Assembly: GCA_032164295.1 (NCBI GenBank)
Contig: JAJHTX010000001.1
Coordinates: 496,001-560,000 of the forward strand
DNA from: Inonotus obliquus
Lineage: Eukaryota > Basidiomycota > Agaricomycetes > Hymenochaetales > Hymenochaetaceae
DNA length: 64,000 bases
Direction: 5' to 3'
A model generated the notes under the pieces. The model had not been told where the DNA came from and ran no database searches. It worked only from the letters and a program-made list of their open reading frames with translations. Position numbers and translations under genes: made by a program. Of the stretch, positions 9,833 through 21,212 are shown in pieces. Position 1 is the first letter of the stretch. Each line of letters opens with the position of its first letter.

Positions 9833-11997
9833 TCAGTTACTGTGTGTTCTTGTAATGAAAGAGAGGCGTACTAGCCAAGACCATAAGCGTTCGACGCAGT
9901 TCTTCGGAGGTGGCTCGTCGTACGAAACCTCGTCAATCTCTGCAGTACCAGAAATGAAATCCATTTCCGATGGACACCGAGGTTTCACCTTCCACCACCT
10001 ACGTGCACCGAAGTATAAGATTGGGAAAAGCACGAAGGGTAAGTACGTCGTGATGAACGCGTCAGTCTGCCATGAATCTCTAAGAAAGACACTGAAGCCT
10101 GCGAACTAGGAACAATACGCGTTATTATCAATCAGTGGGCTTCTGAGGAGGGGCCTCACCAGACAGATCGTCGGACAAGCGATAACTGCCCACCATGCGG
10201 CGTACGGATTGAGCCGGTTCGCATACGGCATGTCTGAGCGCTCGAAACCTTGGGTACGTAGACCCTTATAGAAACGAAGATACGTGACAGAGATACCGAA
10301 CCAGTTAGAAAGTCCGGCAATTGCGCACATGTTTACAAACCACCCGAATACCCTGCCTGTCGTCGTATCCACGGCCATGAAGGCAAGCAAACCGAAGCAT
10401 GCGTTGAACGCAATAGCCGTGATCGGAACACCGCGTCTCGTGATGTAGGAAAATATCTTCGGAGCAGTCCCCGACGCAGAAAGGCTGTGGAGAGCGCGAG
10501 AGGACGAATAAAGCATTGACGATGACGCCGACCACGCAGAAGTGAGGATTGTTGCATTGATCACATGTGGCAAGCCCTTTATTCCAGCAGCTTTGATGGC
10601 GATGACGAACGGAGAGCGAGCTGCTGTTGACGTTGCAAGACGGAGATCCGGATGCGTAGACGGAACGATGAGTCCGATGACGAAAGTTCCGCACAGGTAG
10701 AAGAGAATTAGACGTATATAAACGCGCTTTATTGCCTTCGAGATAGTCTTCCTTGGATTTTTTGCTTCACCTCCGGCAATCTTAAAACAAAAATCATAGT
10801 ACAGTTAGTCTTTCACACGCTAGACACTTATGAAAACATACCGCAACAACCTCTGTTCCTATGAAAGAGAACGCTGCTTGTGTCATGGCGGCCCACCACC
10901 CTAGAAACCGACCTTTTGCCCCAGGTATACCATTAAATTGAACGAATGGACCTGGGTCACGCCAGTAGCGAAACCCAATCCGATCTCCATTAGGACCACC
11001 TCCCAGATCGAGGATGACGCCTAGAACCTATTGATATCAATTTGCCATCAGAGGTCAATAGCCATGTTGATACTACTCACAATTAGTCCCACAATTGTAA
11101 AGATTTTAATCGAGGCAAAGACGAATTCACATTCTCCATATATTCCTGAATGAATAGCCGGTTTGCTTCTGAACGTAGTCTGAAACCGATCCACGAGAAC
11201 GCACCGACACCAAGTATGTTGATGATAATGACAACGACAAAGCACACAGTAATCCAAACTGCCGGACTCACGTCATCCGGCTATGTAGTTGTCGTTCTAA
11301 GAATGAAATGGCTCTCGAAATGAGTTGGACTGATGCTCACCGATTTCCAGAACTGCATAAGTACCGCTGCTGCGGTCAACTCTGCTGGTAAGCCGATGGT
11401 CCAATTGTACCAATAATTCCAGCCAAGCGCAAAGGAGAAAGCCGGATCTACGAAACGTTCCGCGAGTCTAATATGACCTCCAGTGAGAGGTAGATATGAT
11501 ATCATCTCTCCGAGGGAAATCTGTAGATCACAGGTGGGCCATGTAAGGAGGTACAGAAACTCAGGTCTGTCGTGTTCGGGAGTGGGAGAGGAAAGTCGTA
11601 CGCACCATCACACTATAGCATATTGACCCTACAACGCAGTAGGATAGCAGTAATCCTAACGGACCACCGTTTGCGAGTCCGGTTGCCGTTCCCAGGAATA
11701 GACCTGTGCCGATTACACCTGTAGTGGGACGGAAGGCACCGTTTGTATCATACGAGTCATTCACCGTTTGCTGAAGCACAAACCTCCGATACTAAAGAGT
11801 TTCAGTCAGCATAAGTAGTACACGAGATGCCAAGGAGCCAACCTGATCATAGAGACGTGTCTATTTTTCAGCTGTCTCTGAAGCTTGTAGCGTTGACTAA
11901 TCAGGCCCTCACAGGATAGCGAACCTTGCGAATGCATGTCGGCGCAGAGCTTGGCGGATTCCGGTCCCAACTCTACGTCGGTTCTCGCAACATCCAT
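9833..11997 (-). CDS. Amino-acid permease (YAT family)
   Basis: Minus-strand exons 11843-11997, 11784-11791, 11606-11718, 11341-11520, 11205-11280, 11081-11145, 10842-11027, 10160-10780 and 9833-10105 give 558 residues. The second exon is 8 nt and completes the family signature ISIGGVIGTGLFLG at the start of TM1. Further family marks: FVDPAFSFALGWNYWYNW in TM3, GGGPNGDRIGFRYW, FIGTEVVAIAGGEAKNPRKT, and a cytosolic tail rich in charged residues. Twelve hydrophobic segments are expected and roughly visible. Members of this group carry amino acids into the cell with protons across the plasma membrane. The text is closest, from memory, to the Dip5/proline-permease type, but substrate choice cannot be read from sequence. 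ATG 11997 was chosen because codons further upstream in frame are not ATG. Confidence 0.9.
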
Positions 11998-12674
11998 GGC
12001 AGTCCTTACAAGGGTCGAGGATAAGCAAAGAGAGGAGGAAGAAAATGGCACGAGAGACCTACTAATGGGAGATTAGGTGACGCATTCTTTTTAAATCAGA
12101 ATAAGCTCCAACATAGTAATGGCTCTAAGCAGATCAATTCATGTAAGATACGCCCATCACTAATCATTCATAGGCCTAGGACCTATGGAAGCTGGAGAAA
12201 GACCCGTCTACCACGGACACCGTTCGGACATCAATAGGCGGCGTTCGAAGTTTCCTCTATGCGAGCGAGGAGCTTTTAGAAGGCATTCCGCACTGCCTGA
12301 GAGGCCGACATCAGTTCTCTTCTGTTCACTGCCGACGTAGTCGAACACCAGACGAAAATATAGCGCCGAAGCATAGCTCTGTATTTGCCGGTCTTCAAAC
12401 ACAACAACAGAACCTGATCATGCAAGATGAGATAATTCACAGCGGTCTACACGAGAGTTATTTCGGAGTATGCTTTTCGTCCCAGGCTGTCGCAGAGCAG
12501 ATGGAATACCTAACCTAACCCATCCGACTACCTATCCGATGGAAAAACGTTGATCTGAAATCCAGAATAGGAAATTTATTACGCAATAAATTATAACAAC
12601 GCAACGGAAGCCAAAAAAAGTTATCTGCTATCGCAGAAGCTACTAGTATACACGAGGAAGGGAGATTCTATATG
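11998..12674. other. Gap between permease and pseudokinase-like gene
   Basis: Permease promoter side plus the 3' flank of the next minus-strand gene. A 64-residue ORF at 12208-12402 has no recognisable content. Confidence 0.55.
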
Positions 12675-15600
12675 CTACTTCTTTAACATTGGCCATCTCC
12701 AGGGGAGGGAAAGCGGGATTCCCCAAATGTGCTTCTCCTTTTCAGTAGTGTTAACCGGTCGACTCGAACATGGTGTAACAGCAGAGTCAGAGTCAGAGTC
12801 TGAATCCTCCTGCAGGTACCAATAGCGTTTCCCCTGGGTCTGTGGCAACGCCGACGAAGTTGGGTCTTGGTCACCGTCCTTCGGGATAAGATGACCATCA
12901 CTAAGCGCAAACGTGGTATATGACGTCGCATCGGGAGACGCATCGTTACGAGAATCGGGAACGGTGGAATTCGAAGGTGAGGAGCCTCTCGGGGGTGACG
13001 GACTCGCTAGTGCTCCTGAGAGGTGAGAGACGTGGGGTATTACAACACTGCAGGAAGAAACCGCCCTATTATTACTCGGTCCAGCTTCAGATAGACTTGA
13101 TACATCCTGTTGGTTCTGAGAACTCTTATCGTGTTCAGACGGCGATGTACTTTTCGGAAACGATTCTAGGTCGATGCGGACGCGCTTTAAAGGTCGCCAA
13201 GATCCCGTGCTCATCTCATCCTCGTCCGAGCCTGAATCATTCCTTCTCTTGTAATCTTCTAGCAATGCGACGTTCCTTGCTTTATGCGCCTCTGTAAGCT
13301 GGCGACAGAGAATACTTTTCAGTGGCTTCGCTTGCTTCGGATTGACTGGTCGGTGTTCGGGAGACTCGGGTGGTGGAAAGGAGCTGGGACAGTAAGTTTC
13401 ATCCCTAGGGGACAGTCGCCCTAGCTCGTGCCAGGTCATGATCTTTGGACCCTCAGCAACGCCATCATCCTCGATGCAAGGATGTGTATCGTCCTCATCG
13501 CTAGCTTCACTGTCGCTCAGCCCGGTGCCGGGTTCATGCCTGTTTCGGAAATATTCTTCGCGTCGCGCAATTGCTTCTCCCCATTTTCTTTCCAGCTCCT
13601 CTTTGCTCATTCGCATCCGCCTGAGTGCTCCCATATTTCGGATAGGCTTCCTCTTCCTATTTTTGTTCCCATGCTCATCGTACGGGACGAACTTGGGTAA
13701 GGTAGTTGATACTAAACCGCGCACTTCGGCGATGGGGTAAGGAAGTTTCTCTTCGCGGCAGCACTTCATCGTATAGTGCTGAATCCAAACCTGTCTCATA
13801 GTGGCGAGACCATTCGGCGAGAAAGTGTTAGGAATGACATACCCGTCGGACCCTGCGTAACCCTCGTACGGGACGTGAATTTCAGGTACCAGGTCCGCAA
13901 AATTTGACACTTTAGGGCCCGAACAGGTACGGGAATGATCAGATGGAGAAGCTATAACGGGGGATAACTCTGCTGTAAGCAAGCGCTTTGTAGTCGATTC
14001 TTCAACCTTCACGTCCGGGGACTCAATAAATCGCTTCTTCGATAAGGGAGTATCAAAAGGAACGGTGTCGTCGTCGTCACGTTCGCGTTTTAGCTTGATA
14101 CGAGTCGGAAGTATTGGCGAGGTAGTAGGTGACGCTACGGGCGATCGAGGGGTTTTGGTTGGAACTACCCTTCCCGAAGCGTCATCCTTGTCCAGCCTAT
14201 CCAGCTCCATCATCAAGAACTCTTGAAAACGAGAACTAAGTTGAACTGGGTTTTGACCCGGAACAATATAGCCAACGGGCGCGGAAGGTGAGCCAACCCA
14301 GTGTTCCATGAATGTCTTTGAGTCTACGGCCGGGCTGAGCTCGCCGCGGGGATGCTCAGGCCCATTTCCCTCATCCGGAATAGACAAACCCACTCGAGTG
14401 GAACTAGGAGAACTCTCGTCTTTGACAGAGCGAAGTCGAATTCGGGCCTCTAGATCACTCGCTCGCCGTACTTTTCCTGTTTCCTTCGCTCTGCTATCTT
14501 CGTAATTTAGCTTGAATCGGACCTTCCTCTTCTCCAGGCTGATATCAGCTACAGTGGCCGCCTTCATGCCAACTTTCTCTACAGGTTTCAGGGCGCGACT
14601 GTTTTCAAAGTTGGTAATCGTCACATCACCCCGCGAACTGATCAGCATGTGTCGCAATTCGACGCAATCATGCAGCACACCGCGCTCGTGAATCGCATCG
14701 AAGGCTGAGATACACTTTTGTTTGAGGTGAACGGACATGTCGTCGGAAGCTTCGATCCAGAACTCGGAAGACGGCAGTTCCATTGCAACGCTAACCCCAC
14801 CCTCAACAGAATAATATCCTATGATTCTAGGAATCACGCTTCCTTGAAGCGGACGTAAATATTCAGGATCTGAGAACAAAGCCAACTGTGGTGCGTCAGT
14901 TTCCTTAGTATAAACAGAATAAAGGTGAACCTGCCTCGGAGAAGAATCCTTCCCACTTCTGAGAAAGCAGCCACCTTGTATGCAGTGCATTAATATCACT
15001 TCCGAAGAATGGAGCAGAAACCTACACTTTACTGATATAGGTAACAGTACGTCCATCCAACAGGCCTTGCTTTATGTATGTATCATGCATGGCACCGGCT
15101 GAGAATGTGGTCAGCCTGACAATCGTGTCAAGAGAACTCACGCATACCATTAAGTTTTGCGACAACCACAGGGTTTTCGATGGGTGAGTGAGAAAGCGCT
15201 GCCCAGGGTTCCGATGGATTATAGAGCAACTGCATTAAGGCTTCCGTATTATTTGGTGGACTGTCCGACGGTCGTTCTGGAGGACCCGACTCGTCTGCAC
15301 CAGAGGCGCGTTTCTTCGTGTTATAATCCGAGTCCGACAATATCTCGTATAGGCTTTTCGGCGGAGATTTAGTTGAAGGAGTCCATTTCACTATCGGAGA
15401 GGAATGGACGGGATTGCGCATCCGTGAGGAGTACAGCTGTACGGCGTCCGAAAGCGCGAGTATAAACTTGGGCAAGCCATCCTCCTTCTTAATAACTCTG
15501 TCCTTCCTGATGGTGCTCATGGGAGACACGGTAGGACCGACCGTCGCTTTTGAGGAGTCTGCGAGACATGCAATAGCAGATGGCCGCTCAGCCACATATA

Positions 15601-15836
15601 CCAGAGCTCGGAAGTGGAATGATCAACTTACCACAGGCTCGCATCCGGTTCGTTTCTGTATTCGCCAATACCTCTTCATCACTAAAATCGCTAAGCTCGT
15701 CGTCGCTATCGTCCTCACTGTCGCTTTCGAACGCATCTTCTTGATCGGAACTCGTGCTCTTTCTTGGTGGAGTGACGGACAAGCGCCTCAAGCAACCTCG
15801 TCTAGTCTTATTCAGACTTTGAATGCTTGTGTTCAT
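12675..15836 (-). CDS. Protein kinase-like domain with lost catalytic residues, plus disordered tail
   Basis: Minus-strand exons 15632-15836, 15142-15558, 15026-15098, 14931-14974 and 12675-14869 give 977 residues. The N-terminal 200 residues are acidic and Ser-rich. Around residues 225-345 lies a kinase-like lobe: YISKVWLLSQKWEGFF, a hinge-like VAMELP, then HERGVLHDCVELRHMLI, where active kinases have HxD...N, and TITNFENSRAL in place of a DFG segment. At about residue 315 a Cys stands where related proteins have the catalytic Asp, and residue 333 is Asn instead of the metal-binding Asp. So it is likely a pseudokinase of a fungal kinase-like family. The remaining 600 residues are low-complexity with acidic and Lys/Arg-rich patches, suggesting a nuclear scaffold role. 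Start 15836 is the first ATG of the open frame. Confidence 0.7.
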
Positions 15837-16437
15837 CCTCGTGGAATGCGGGATAGGATTTGTGAGGCGGAAGACTGTGATGGATGAAACGAAAGGGTAA
15901 ATGTGAGCCTTCCATCTCGTGGGCCTTGGTCTTCATGGCTGCACCGGGCCACAACCACGCGAGTACAAGGCGAAGCACAACACTCCCGAAAACAGCAAAA
16001 GTGCGTCACGTGAGTGTGGTATCAATTGAGATCAGCGCAATCATTATCAAAACTTTCGATTGGACGAAATTCACTGTGTTTGACACGGTTTGCAAATCGC
16101 CGTGCTCCTTTACTCAGATGTGCTGCAACCATCAAACAAACTGCCGGAAAGTCAGTGCCATATCTGGGCTGTACTATCAATGGAAGTCGTTGTAGCTCCA
16201 GCCATCTTTGATATCATGATTCCTGGTTCGGACCTTGTTTAGTACGTGAGTCCGCTCAAGCCTCCTCAAGAACTCTGTAATCTGGGGGCAACTCGAATCT
16301 GGTACACCCTGACCTTCCACCAGCTTTGGCGCTTGATCTATCTTTTCTCCCCTCCATCGAAGAGACTGAGTCTCATTTTTATTTCGCCTTGATCTGGAAT
16401 CTCTTTACCTGGCCTCCTACATTTGCTGGCAAAAACG
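15837..16437. other. Shared upstream region of two divergent genes
   Basis: Lies between the divergent starts of the pseudokinase-like gene and seven-TM copy 3. No clear TATA box or extra gene; short ORFs only. Confidence 0.55.
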
Positions 16438-18030
16438 ATGGGTCTGTCGCTCTCTCCTTATGATGCCATTATACGCTCGTTGAAGCCCGCGATCAATCTT
16501 GGACCTCACAAAGATGCTATCCTAAACGTCTTTTACGCCTTTCATATCATCGGTGGCCATATCGGACTGCCCTTGGCGCTCACAACGATGGTTATTCTGA
16601 AGACAGTGGCTCGCCGACATCCGACACTCATTAGTCTCATGATTTCGTGGTTCGTCTATGCCACGGCAAACCTGCTTCTGTGAGGTTTACTGGAACTCTC
16701 CCGTACCGTTTCTGACATTCATGAAGGTTATACTCAGGCCAGGCGCGAAAGACCGAACCAGCGTTTGGCGTCTGCCTAACTCAGGCGTCTATGATTTATG
16801 GGAGTACAGTTGGGTAAGCTGCCGTCCCGCTTTCTGTTATCAATAGCACATTTTGAGCACACACAAAGTGTCGCTGCTGCTACACTGAGCCTGGTGCTTC
16901 AGGTAACGTCATTCATCTATGGTCACAATCAAATTGAAACTTACGCAGCTCTCCATACGGAGTAGTTATGGCTAGAATTCAGAGGGCTGCAACTCGCGAA
17001 GGACTCCAGGACTAGTTCCCTTGCTGTACGCCTTCGCGTTATCCCCTGGATAGAATGGTTCTCTTATCACTTTCAAGAATGTTCAGTTATTGGTGCTTCC
17101 TTGGGCCAGCTTCATTCTCATAACCATTGGATCGGTCGCAGTAGGTGATCGAGCTTTAATTGCGATAAGGATATTAACCGTGTCCGTAGTATGGCGCGAA
17201 GAATCCATCACGGGTGTCTATCGAATGGGTGTTCTACTGCACACTAGCATCAAGAAAAGTGTACGTCTCTTCAAGTCCTTGTCTCGTTCACCTGCTCAGA
17301 TCAATGTGATACCAAAGGATATATACAGTTAGCGCATTTACCCTACTCTTCCTCGCACTTACTCTGGGATTTCAAGGTAGGAGTCGCGTACGTCTTTGTT
17401 CTCTAAAGAAGATGCGTAACATGATTTGCTAGCGGCCGTACTTCGAATGGTGTTCAAAGCATCTCGTCAGTTCCGCGCTGTAAACCAGACTTCCTACCAC
17501 CTAGTGCTTCGTGTTGGGGTTTTCATGATCTATTCGGTCATTACATTCATGTACGTCTAGATTCCGTTTTTCAAAAGACTCGCCCGCTTAGACAAGCTGT
17601 AGCGTATCGATCGTCATAACATTGAAGCCGAAGACAACCTTCGCTTACATTTTCGTGTCCACACGTAAGTCCCTCGGCAAGTAAAACGCGAAACCATACC
17701 GACGTCCTTTCATAGTGCCTCTTGCGTGCTTTCTCATCTTCGGGACTCAGAAAGTACATGTTTTCTGCCCTTCTCGCCTTTTCATGCGGTCTAACCTTTC
17801 TGCGTTAAATTTAGGAAAATGTACGTTTCTGGTTCCGAATCTCGGACAAACCAAGAGCCGGAAGACACATTTTGTTGCAACCAATGACCTTCAAGCCGGG
17901 AGCAGGAGCAACGGTGAATCACAAGAACACTGCCCCGACCAGAGTCGACATCAGCTCAGCTGCCGACAAGACCCTCCCAAAGACACCCAAATCACCAAGC
18001 GGAGCAGGACAACAGTTTGATGGCAACTGA
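16438..18030 (+). CDS. Seven-TM family protein, copy 3
   Basis: Exons 16438-16679, 16727-16813, 16869-16902, 16966-17037, 17087-17140, 17202-17260, 17333-17376, 17433-17550, 17603-17664, 17716-17753 and 17815-18030 give 341 residues. It shares GGHIGLPLALTT, SWFVYATANLLL, CLTQASMIYGSTV and an FYCT loop with the two minus-strand copies. The two later joins and the exon lengths 87, 34, 54, 118, 62 and 38 nt are also identical to theirs. Its cytosolic tail is longer (about 70 residues, Pro/Ser/Thr-rich). Two introns have weak signals: one uses a GTTATC donor at 17038, and the acceptor at 17331-17332 was chosen because it alone keeps the conserved frame. Orphan seven-TM protein; receptor role is inference only. 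Confidence 0.75.
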
Positions 18031-18098
18031 CGTCCTAAAATATGTAGTTCCTAGCTGTCGTAAAACCGCAGTCAGATGTACATAATTCAAAGTGATCT

Positions 18099-18707
18099 GT
18101 GTACGGAAACAAAAGGGCTGGCTCCGAGTCTAACTTAGGTGTCAGCCCAGGTGGCATGTTAGCCCGTCGCTTGACTTGCTTCGGCATAAGAATGAACCAA
18201 TTTCTAGACCCAGATAAACATCCAACCAGCACAGGCTATAACATTGTAGAAATGCGAATTACGCACCCCAAAATACGCCAACGAACAGAGGATGCGGGTT
18301 CAGGAGGTTGTCCTCCCCAAGCCGTCGGATGTACGACGAATCCAGGCGTGCACGACCTCACGCCAGCGCAAGCCTTGTCCCTCTCAGAATCTCTAGCCGC
18401 CAGCTCCGCATCTGCGACATCCACGGTAAATGCTGGCTCGGAAGCAAACGCAACACACAACGTCGTGAATCCACAAGCTGTCGGTGGAACCATTGTTATT
18501 GTCTTCCTTGTCCTATCATTCACCATGGCAATATGCTACGTCGCATTCGGGGCCCGGGGAGAACGCTGTTGCTGCACGGCGCGAAAGGATAGAAAGAGAC
18601 AGACGCTGCTGGTAGAGGAGGGGGAACGGTCAGGGGCGGTGACGAGCGAAGTCAAGTGCGAGTCGCAAGCACAACTCATTCAACCCAGTCGAGAAAACGA
18701 TGGCTAG
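18099..18707 (+). CDS. Possible single-pass membrane protein (uncertain)
   Basis: An open frame of 202 codons with an internal ATG at 18156 as an alternative start. The right half looks protein-like: a Ser/Ala/Thr-rich stretch, one good TM segment (VGGTIVIVFLVLSFTMAICYV, near residues 127-147), then a Cys cluster and a basic-acidic tail. The left half (18099-18300) looks less coding, so the true start or a first exon may differ. I do not recognise a family. It begins only 69 nt after the stop of seven-TM copy 3, so it could also be a read-through of that gene's 3' flank. Confidence 0.35.
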   Translation: MYGNKRAGSESNLGVSPGGMLARRLTCFGIRMNQFLDPDKHPTSTGYNIVEMRITHPKIRQRTEDAGSGGCPPQAVGCTTNPGVHDLTPAQALSLSESLAASSASATSTVNAGSEANATHNVVNPQAVGGTIVIVFLVLSFTMAICYVAFGARGERCCCTARKDRKRQTLLVEEGERSGAVTSEVKCESQAQLIQPSRENDG

Positions 18708-18948
18708 ACATCCAATTTGCTTCTTTTTGTCTTGTCTCCACGACATCGAAAGTTGAAGTTATTGTATTTGTATTTAAGCCAGCGGAATTTGCTAAGCTTT
18801 CCTTGGTGATAGTCGAAGAGAGAGTTGGGCTCATCATGTACGGGCGCATCAAGTGCGTAGCAATATTTTTTGCCGCCGCGTATCATTCGTGCCAGCAATA
18901 AAGTCGAGCGTTCTCATCCCTCATACCATCAAGTCATCCATAACGGCC

Positions 18949-20523
18949 ATGGCGACAGAGCAGCCCACCGAAAGAACTCCTCTAATCGAGCACAACATCA
19001 CCAACACTACAACAACAACTCTTCCGTCCATCCTAGACCTCGAAAAGGACATCCATTCCGACTCCGAATACCCAGCCATACACGGAATAGTCAATCGCCA
19101 GGTCGACGCGCTCACGTTCGCCCCTACGATAGCATTGTCTCTCAAGCTTATTCTATGTTTGCGATTTTTGTCCGGATCGTACTTCCACCTGGACAAAGAG
19201 AACTGGGTCGATCCTTGCTCAGCTGAACGGGATGTTGGTGATCTAGTGCTGCAATTATGGAAGGACCTTCAGGACTCTGCTTTTTCCGAAGCTCTTCTTG
19301 ACGAAGCCTTATGGACTCAATTTCCTTTGGAGGGCGAGAAGGAAGATCGGATATCTTGTGAGTTTTCTTTATTCTTCACCTTAGTCGTTGAAGCTTTGTT
19401 GATTGAGATTCATTCAGTAATTGAGGTTCTCCTGACCGATCAGGTTCATGGTCCGGCTTCGATCCAGCTTGATGACCGGCTTGCTCTGAGCCTCCTGCGA
19501 ACCTGGAAAAGCGGAAGACCTCGATCTACCAATGATGACCGACAAATTTCTGCTGCTTTACTCAAACGGATTGAAGGTTTTGCTACGCCACGGTTAGTCG
19601 CCAAATTCCGGATCAACGAGAAATGGCTCGCTCATGATCATGACAGTATCTTACACTTGGTAGACCTCGCCTTCAACTTGGCCTATTTCGTAATTCTCCT
19701 CCTCTGCTTGAATCATCCGACGGAGTCTTTTCCTAACGACTATCGCTTCCCCTTCATCGCCGTCTATGCAATGTCAAGGATTCTAAGGGATTCGGGGCCT
19801 TCAGCAAGTCGCAGCACGTTTGTCCTAACGTTAGCGTCGTTCTTGTCGGTGTTTCCTGCAATGCCGAGACTACGCGATAGCTCATACACCGTCCTGCTTC
19901 TCTGCTTCTTCATGCACACCATTCAGCTACTTCTCCCCGCCTCCCCATCAATCTTTCTGCTAACCCCCCAACTACGTCCCTTCACAGTTTCCGTGATGCT
20001 TGGAAATCTGATCAATCTTATTCTCCTTCCGGCACTTACGTTCTTCATCCCGATCATCTTCGTACTGTTATTCTTGTTAATGATGTCCATAGCCGGCTCT
20101 GTGATAACGGCCACTGGCGGTGGGTTCTACGCCTTCGACCTTTTCATATTCACCGTATGGTTTTCCGGGTTCCTATTCACTTGCCTCGCTTCTTACATGA
20201 CACTTTCTTATTCCTCCCTCCAACCAATGAAGTTTCATCATCCCGACGTCCCTGTGAGCTGGAATCTTTACGGGCCAAACGTCGGTGTCTCACTGAGACG
20301 CCGTTTATGCCATTTGACTGTTCAGTATTCCACGCCTTACTTCTTCCCAGCTCCGCTCAACCTCATCCCGCTGATTCTTGTTCGTCTCCCTCGTCGCGTC
20401 TTGCTCTTATTCAGAGAAAAGCATGTGGCACCTTATCTGAAGTCGACCGTGGAACCGGTTATCTGGAGAATCCTCGCTGTACCTCTTGTTTTCGTGTTTG
20501 GGATTGCTTGGCTCTGGAGTTAA
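18949..20523 (+). CDS. Multi-TM membrane protein of unknown function
   Basis: Best model is exons 18949-19357 and 19418-20523 (504 residues). The 60-nt piece 19358-19417 has GTGAGT at its left and CAG at its right, is a multiple of three and free of stops, so an unspliced form of 524 residues would also be open. ATG 18949 sits in a good Kozak context (GCCATGG). The N-terminus has an acidic dileucine-like motif (ERTPLIEH), seen in endosome/vacuole-targeted proteins. A soluble region (residues 25-220, with WKDLQDSAFSEALLDEALW) is followed by six or more hydrophobic segments between about residues 245 and 420 and a last one at the C-terminus. The arrangement resembles a conserved basidiomycete protein family I have seen without assigned function. 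No enzyme motif is visible. Confidence 0.65.
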   Translation: MATEQPTERTPLIEHNITNTTTTTLPSILDLEKDIHSDSEYPAIHGIVNRQVDALTFAPTIALSLKLILCLRFLSGSYFHLDKENWVDPCSAERDVGDLVLQLWKDLQDSAFSEALLDEALWTQFPLEGEKEDRISCEFSLFFTLVVEALLIEIHSVIEVLLTDQVHGPASIQLDDRLALSLLRTWKSGRPRSTNDDRQISAALLKRIEGFATPRLVAKFRINEKWLAHDHDSILHLVDLAFNLAYFVILLLCLNHPTESFPNDYRFPFIAVYAMSRILRDSGPSASRSTFVLTLASFLSVFPAMPRLRDSSYTVLLLCFFMHTIQLLLPASPSIFLLTPQLRPFTVSVMLGNLINLILLPALTFFIPIIFVLLFLLMMSIAGSVITATGGGFYAFDLFIFTVWFSGFLFTCLASYMTLSYSSLQPMKFHHPDVPVSWNLYGPNVGVSLRRRLCHLTVQYSTPYFFPAPLNLIPLILVRLPRRVLLLFREKHVAPYLKSTVEPVIWRILAVPLVFVFGIAWLWS

Positions 20524-21212
20524 ATCAACTAATATGTATGCACATTTCTTACGATTTAATGCAAATTATGGGTTTTGGAGGAGGTACACCGGCCTGTTGC
20601 GAATCGTACTCCTCTATCTCACGAAGGCTTTCTTTGCTTATCACAAGGTATTGAGAAGTATGGTTGAAACCTCGAGTTCAGGTCCCCGGCCTTCAAGTAT
20701 CAACTATCAAAACACCATTGAATACCGAACAAAGCTAGAACGATAATATCGGACTCTACATGAACACCGCAGGTAAGCTCGAGCTCATTATATTACTTCC
20801 GTCCAACCTTACCTCCAGATATCAGGATCGAGGCGGAAGCTCGGCAATCATGTAAAAGCCACGAAGCAATCGTTCGGTCTTCAAACTCGACTCCTGTGGG
20901 ATTTTCGTTCAAAGCTCGGAAGTAAAGCCTATATTTGCCAACAAGGTTTTCGGCATTCATAAGATAGCCTCTTAATGGTTTCTCTTCATTCGTTTCGATA
21001 GGACACTTGAGTAAGTTCGTTCCTTGAATCCTGACTCCAGCAAAGCATTCGCAATGACAGTGGCTTAGGGTAAACGTCGCGTTATACATGGTCTCGATCA
21101 ACCGGACCGTGTCTGAGTCTTACAAACCTACAAACAGCGGAAATCCCCGCTGGCATTGATTCCAAAGACTTCTGGCGCTACTCATACAAAAGACAAGACC
21201 GACTTTTGGCTT
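20524..21212. other. Gap between convergent genes
   Basis: 3' flanks of the multi-TM gene and of the first AA9 gene. A minus-strand ORF ending at 20793 has ATG 21089 and a Cys-rich start but no family signature; I do not call it a gene. Confidence 0.5.

Noticed and set aside
12208..12402. Similarity between ORFs at 12208-12402 and 20793-21101 (FEDR near one end)
   Set aside because: Only a few residues agree; most likely chance.
18236..18526. Antisense ORF of 96 codons
   Set aside because: Opposite the doubtful single-TM ORF and without own features.
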